Source: Pestalotiopsis fici W106-1 (taxonomy: Eukaryota; Ascomycota; Sordariomycetes; Amphisphaeriales; Sporocadaceae). Taken from it: a stretch of DNA of 64,000 nt. The stretch lies in assembly GCF_000516985.1 (NCBI RefSeq), contig NW_006917094.1:992001-1056000 (forward strand), in the 5' to 3' direction. How positions within the stretch are numbered: position 1 is the stretch's first letter; the number at the start of each line of letters is the position of its first letter. Shown here piece after piece: positions 59,778-64,000 of the stretch. The translations under genes were made by a program, and so were the position numbers. The notes under the pieces are model-generated. The model made no database searches. It was given only the letters and a program-made list of their open reading frames with translations, and had not been told where the DNA came from.

Positions 59778-62700
59778 CCGGCTGGCTGGAGGGGCAGGTC
59801 ATTGAGAGGCCCGGCAATTATTTCTGCTGTCTTGCGACGGCGTGTGACCATGACCCATCTTAGCCTCGAACCACGGGAAGCGGTCCGCATTTGCAGTGTT
59901 TCCTAGCGAATCAGAATATGGAGATTTCTGACCCGAGAAGGGGCAGTGAGAGTCGTCTTTTCTAGGCTAGGTTACGCACGTCTTTTTGAGAACCAAAGGG
60001 CTGAATTTTGAGAGAGTACACACGTCTTTCAATACTACAAGTACAGCCAGGCTCTGTTCTGGTGCTGGGTGTTCCTGGGGCGTACCAAGCAAATGTAACC
60101 GATCGTTACGTACCTACAAACATGCTATGTATGTACAATTATTGTCTGCATTTTCTCCACGGTACGGGAAATACTCGTGGGTGCCAAATAAGCGTTCAAG
60201 GTCGAGTCACGTTGGCTGGGTCACTCTGATAAGCTCCCGGGAAAAGTGGTCGATCATTTGTATACATTTTGTCAAGTACTCTTTCTAATCCTAGATTTCG
60301 GTCGGTCCATTGGTGCTTATGGGTTTTTGAATCAGCAAAGAAAACAGAAAAGATCTGGGGCCCTGCAAGCCTAGAGTTGTCACTTTGAGGAGCAGGCAGG
60401 CAGACAGGCAGGCCCGGCCGGCCTCGCTTCTTTCTAAAAAGAGACCCCAGTCTGCAAGGTTATTGAACATTTTTCTGAACACTGTGCCCTACCCAGCGAG
60501 AGAAAGCGGGTGGTCGTCGTTGACGTGGGCAGCTCTGATTGGACATTGATATCTAGGGAGACCAGCACCGTGCGGAGTACATGAACCAGAGAGAGAGAGC
60601 CTGATTGTAGTGTATCCGTAGCGTAGGTGGCCAGCGGAAATAATACTTAGCGATAATTTAGGAGAGGAGAACAAAAAGCACGTCTTTTCTTCCCTGGCCC
60701 AGCAAGAATTAGTCCCCCCCGGGCCCTATTACCCTCTTGAGATTTCACGATGGCGATTTGGTAGCCCGATCGGACGCTGGCTGACCCAATAAGACGTTGG
60801 ATTACACATCGGTTTCAACTTGTCCTGTTGGTCGCGAGGGGGACTGCAAATAATTGCAAGAAAAGAGAAAATTTCATTTGCATCACAATGGATGGTACAT
60901 AGTTCAGCGGTAAATAAACCTTGGACTCTAGACCTAAAACAGGCGGCATACATAGTAGAGGATTCAAGTGTGACTATGCAGGATCTCGTGCCCTTCTATC
61001 TTTCCCCTTTTTAAAAATAGTAGGCAAAAGCAAAAGCTGGATTTCCTCCTGTCCTTGATTCCAAATTCCCGGGACAAGCGGTCTACCGGCGGACCGACGT
61101 GTGATCGTAGAACGCTTGCGATATAATCCTCTCTATATACGGTATAAGCTTTTCATCTGGGCGTGGCGTATGTTAGATCCTGAAGTTGAAGAAATCGAAG
61201 CAACGTTTAAAACATCCTTGCACCCCAACCACCGAAGACGGCATGGGCATTGAATCCTCTCGTCGACGTCGTAGTAAGTCAGCAGCTCATTCCTCCTCTA
61301 CCCGTACTCTCTGTCCATGTGTCTATTCCCCATATATTCATCGCTTGGTAAAATTTGGACGCCGTTGGCGCTTATTTGAGTAGCCGCCCAAAACATGTAA
61401 CCCTTCGTCAATCAATAAACGAATAGTAATTTCTCCAAATAAAAGACGGGACCTTGAATATGATGTATGCGGCATACGTAGGTACGCAATCTTGACTTGC
61501 TACTAAATGGGACAATCCATTGTCCACACTGCGGGAACACTTTCGAATCTGACCGGGATAGAGAATGCAAGCATTGAGCATGGGGGTAGAGACTGTCTGC
61601 AAGTGTCATTGGTCATGTCTTAGCATTGCATAACCGCCGCCCGCTGTGCGTTAGACTGCTTCTCGCTCATGCAAGTGTTCAGCCATCAAGAACAAGGTGG
61701 GGGGATCCTCTTCTACGCCCCTGGTCTCGGTCCCACAGTAAGATTCAGACTGGGGGGAACGTATACACCCAAGAAGAAGAAAAAGAATTGATTGACACCA
61801 CTCGTGTAGTATATAGTTGCTGACGGAAGAGGCGTCTGCTACAGTACCTACTGTGCCGCGCTGCATGTCTCTCTCCGCGTGTGGCTGGGGGAGGGGGAGA
61901 CTGCAAGCAAGGCAGAATCAGGTATTTCTTTTTCCTTCTTCTCATGGCTTCCACAAGGGCCATGACGAGATGCAGAGTCTGTCTCGTATGTTTCGCTGAA
62001 CCAAATGCCGAGAGGTAAGATAGAGGATGACCACCACCAACGACTTTTTGCAGGACCCTGTCGTGCACCTCAAGAGACCGATATCGTGCTTCCGTCTGCA
62101 TGCCCCCCCAGAGGAAGGAACGGGCACGCCCTATTCTCCTTCAAGGGAACGTGTCCTCCCTGTTCACATAATCTCTCTACGTACTGACTGGTCACGGAAT
62201 ATTGCCTCTGTATGCAAGGATATCCGTAATGGCCGCGCGAGGCAGTCCGACCGAGAGGAGAGGGAATATACCCTGGCGAATTGGGATTCCTCTCGAGAAT
62301 CTGGGGTCTGCACTGACCATATCGGGATATTTCTTGTGGGACCTATATTATCACTACACTACAACTTTGTTGGGGGCTCCCTTTTTGCAGATGATCATCT
62401 GATGCTGCTTTGTAACTCACGACTCTTGTTGTTTATCCCGGACTTTGATGACACAGCGTAAAAGGACCACAAATTGTTATTTTGCTTGCACACCAAAGCG
62501 ATATCTTTCAAGGCATGACGCCCCCTCCTCCTTCCTTCCATTTTCGGTGGCAATTCCCACTTTCATCAGCATCATTCGATATTGCTGCACCCTTTGGTGA
62601 TTTTCTGCCAGTGTAGTAGGTTCAACAACTATACGCTACTACCCAAGGCGATATATGACGTCGATGTATACTTAAATTCTGAGAGGGCCAAAGAATTTTG

Positions 62701-64000
62701 AACGGGGCCCATCCATCGTATGCGCCGAGCTGTTGCAAGGACACACTGAAACTCGAGAATGAGCCGAACCACTGCCACCACCACCCCCCCGACCCGGAAG
62801 CTGGTTCCATACCTAGTAGGTATCTACCTTTTCCGTAGAACCACGACTGCGTACAGTTGTCGTCTGTGGCCATCTTTTTCTTGCACCTGCCAGCCCAGAG
62901 GAACAGGGGATGGATACATGGCCATTTTAGATTAAAATAAGACGTCTGCGGATGATGGGCATGTGCATAAGCATAGCATAGCATGGCATGTCATTACATG
63001 ACATGACATTGAGGCTCTCTCTGTCACTTACAGCATGTGGCATGGTTACCTCGCTGATGTTTTTATTACTTTTTTTTTTTGTTCCGAATCGCTTTCTTGT
63101 TCCAACGCGATACCAACATGCTACTGTACTCCGTACTGCATGTAGGTGCGGATGGCGAACTCGCGTGAAACTGCCACTCTGCCTCGGGGAGAGTGTAAAC
63201 CTGCATGTAGGGAAAAACCAGTGTAGATATGTGGTCCCTTGTTGCGTATTGCAGTGCGGCGCGCTTGTGCCTCCGCAATGGCGGTAGTAATCTGTTTTCT
63301 TGCCCCCTTATTTCAGCCCTGCAGCGCCGTTATGGCCTTGTGGATTCTGGACTACGGATATAGGGGTCCCCGGAACATCCCAATATCTCATGACTGGGCC
63401 TAGGTACGTATGCACCTCGATCTAGCCCTCTCTTGCTTGGCCTGATACGTCGAGCCAATTCGTTACTTCCCGAGGAGGACCTGGATTTCGTGGTCAAGGC
63501 ATTTAGTAATACTTGTCGACTGTGATATCGTTTTCAGTTACCCACCAAGTCCCATTTTTCCCGATTATCACGTTAGGTTTTTCCCAAGTGTCTCTAAGCA
63601 AGCCTGAGAACCCAAAGAGACTAGAGTTGCGGGAGCCACCGACCCGATCTAGGAGGCCAGAGGACGTGACTTTGAGCCCATCCTTTTGGGGCCCCCAGTT
63701 CTCTGCCGTCCCGACGATCGGGCTTAGTCTTTGAGACACGAGTATAATAGAGCAAGCATCACCAAAAAAAGCAGCGGACTAGAATGGCGGCTCACTAGGG
63801 AGGGTTCCCTGAAACGTGAGTCGGCTCAACACACAATTCACACCCCCATCTCTGCCGTCTTCTCGATCACGGGAGAAAGAAAAGAGAAACGAGGGGAAAA
63901 AAAAAAGAAAGAAAAGTCTTGTCTTTCAGTTTCGGGGCTTGGGCCAGTAGGCGGTGGCCACGCGCCCGGCACGGGAAGGCTGGGGGCTAGGTCGCCACGT

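Larger units (their letters stand above)
52323..64000. other. Gene desert of about 11.7 kb
   Basis: No gene is supported up to the right window edge. The stretch is full of short tracts: poly-purine and poly-pyrimidine runs, dinucleotide and tetranucleotide repeats, C or G runs, and frequent words such as GTACGTAC, TACCTA and CCTAGG. ORFs are short and compositionally random. Long intergenic regions of this kind in ascomycetes are often found upstream of regulatory genes with long leaders; the next gene lies outside the window. Non-coding RNAs cannot be excluded. Confidence 0.7.

Noticed and set aside
62027..62461. 144-codon ORF in the gene desert
   Set aside because: No conserved motif and composition like the other random ORFs of the region.

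Overview
The window is nuclear DNA of a filamentous ascomycete, most likely a Sordariomycete of the order Hypocreales. The evidence is short GT-AG introns of about 45-110 bp in most genes, typical fungal families (a Slt2-type MAP kinase with TEY loop, Dal5-type permeases, mS38/Cox24, CTP synthase), fungal gene spacing, and decayed retrotransposon and enzyme fragments. It is a draft scaffold: two blocks of exactly 100 N (12544-12643 and 28291-28390) are assembly gaps. The species cannot be named from the sequence alone.

Layout. 1-714: 3' part of a Dal5-like MFS permease. 1.4-10.7 kb: an unusual accessory block with a 341-aa beta-rich protein and a giant 1375-aa membrane protein carrying a degenerate Hint domain (both minus strand), and a spliced 510-aa protein made of three tandem phage tail-collar modules (plus strand). 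11-15.3 kb: a GNAT acetyltransferase, a small hypothetical gene, a gap, an ankyrin protein and the C-terminal stub of a berberine-bridge-type oxidoreductase. 16-19 kb: two paralogous NAD(P)-dependent reductases facing each other tail to tail. 19.5-21.1 kb: the cell-wall-integrity MAP kinase. 24.4-32.4 kb: mitoribosomal mS38, a secreted agmatinase-like ureohydrolase, an APH-type kinase, a DsbA-like mitochondrial protein and a TMEM70-like mitochondrial membrane protein. 32.9-39.7 kb: two convergent folylpolyglutamate synthase paralogues and CTP synthase in 14 exons. 40-42 kb: a small graveyard of decayed genes (GMC oxidoreductase end, retrotransposon gag with zinc knuckle, an acidic ORF). 43.9-49.1 kb: a second Dal5-type permease and a PrpE/ACSS3-like acyl-CoA synthetase. 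51.3-52.3 kb: a Rev1-type BRCT protein. From 52.3 kb to the end no gene could be found: about 11.7 kb of low-complexity intergenic DNA.

How the genes relate. Most are housekeeping genes without operon-like linkage. Folate polyglutamylation (two FPGS genes) and CTP synthesis are neighbours, and permease plus acyl-CoA synthetase could be a small uptake and activation pair, but neither link is shown by the sequence. The most unusual part is 1.4-10.7 kb, where a fungal gene with real introns encodes three repeats of a bacteriophage tail-fibre module next to a large Hint-domain membrane protein in which the expected catalytic Cys and His of the Hint fold are replaced. Exon structures given here were built by hand from reading-frame continuity and splice signals; every multi-exon model closes in frame.
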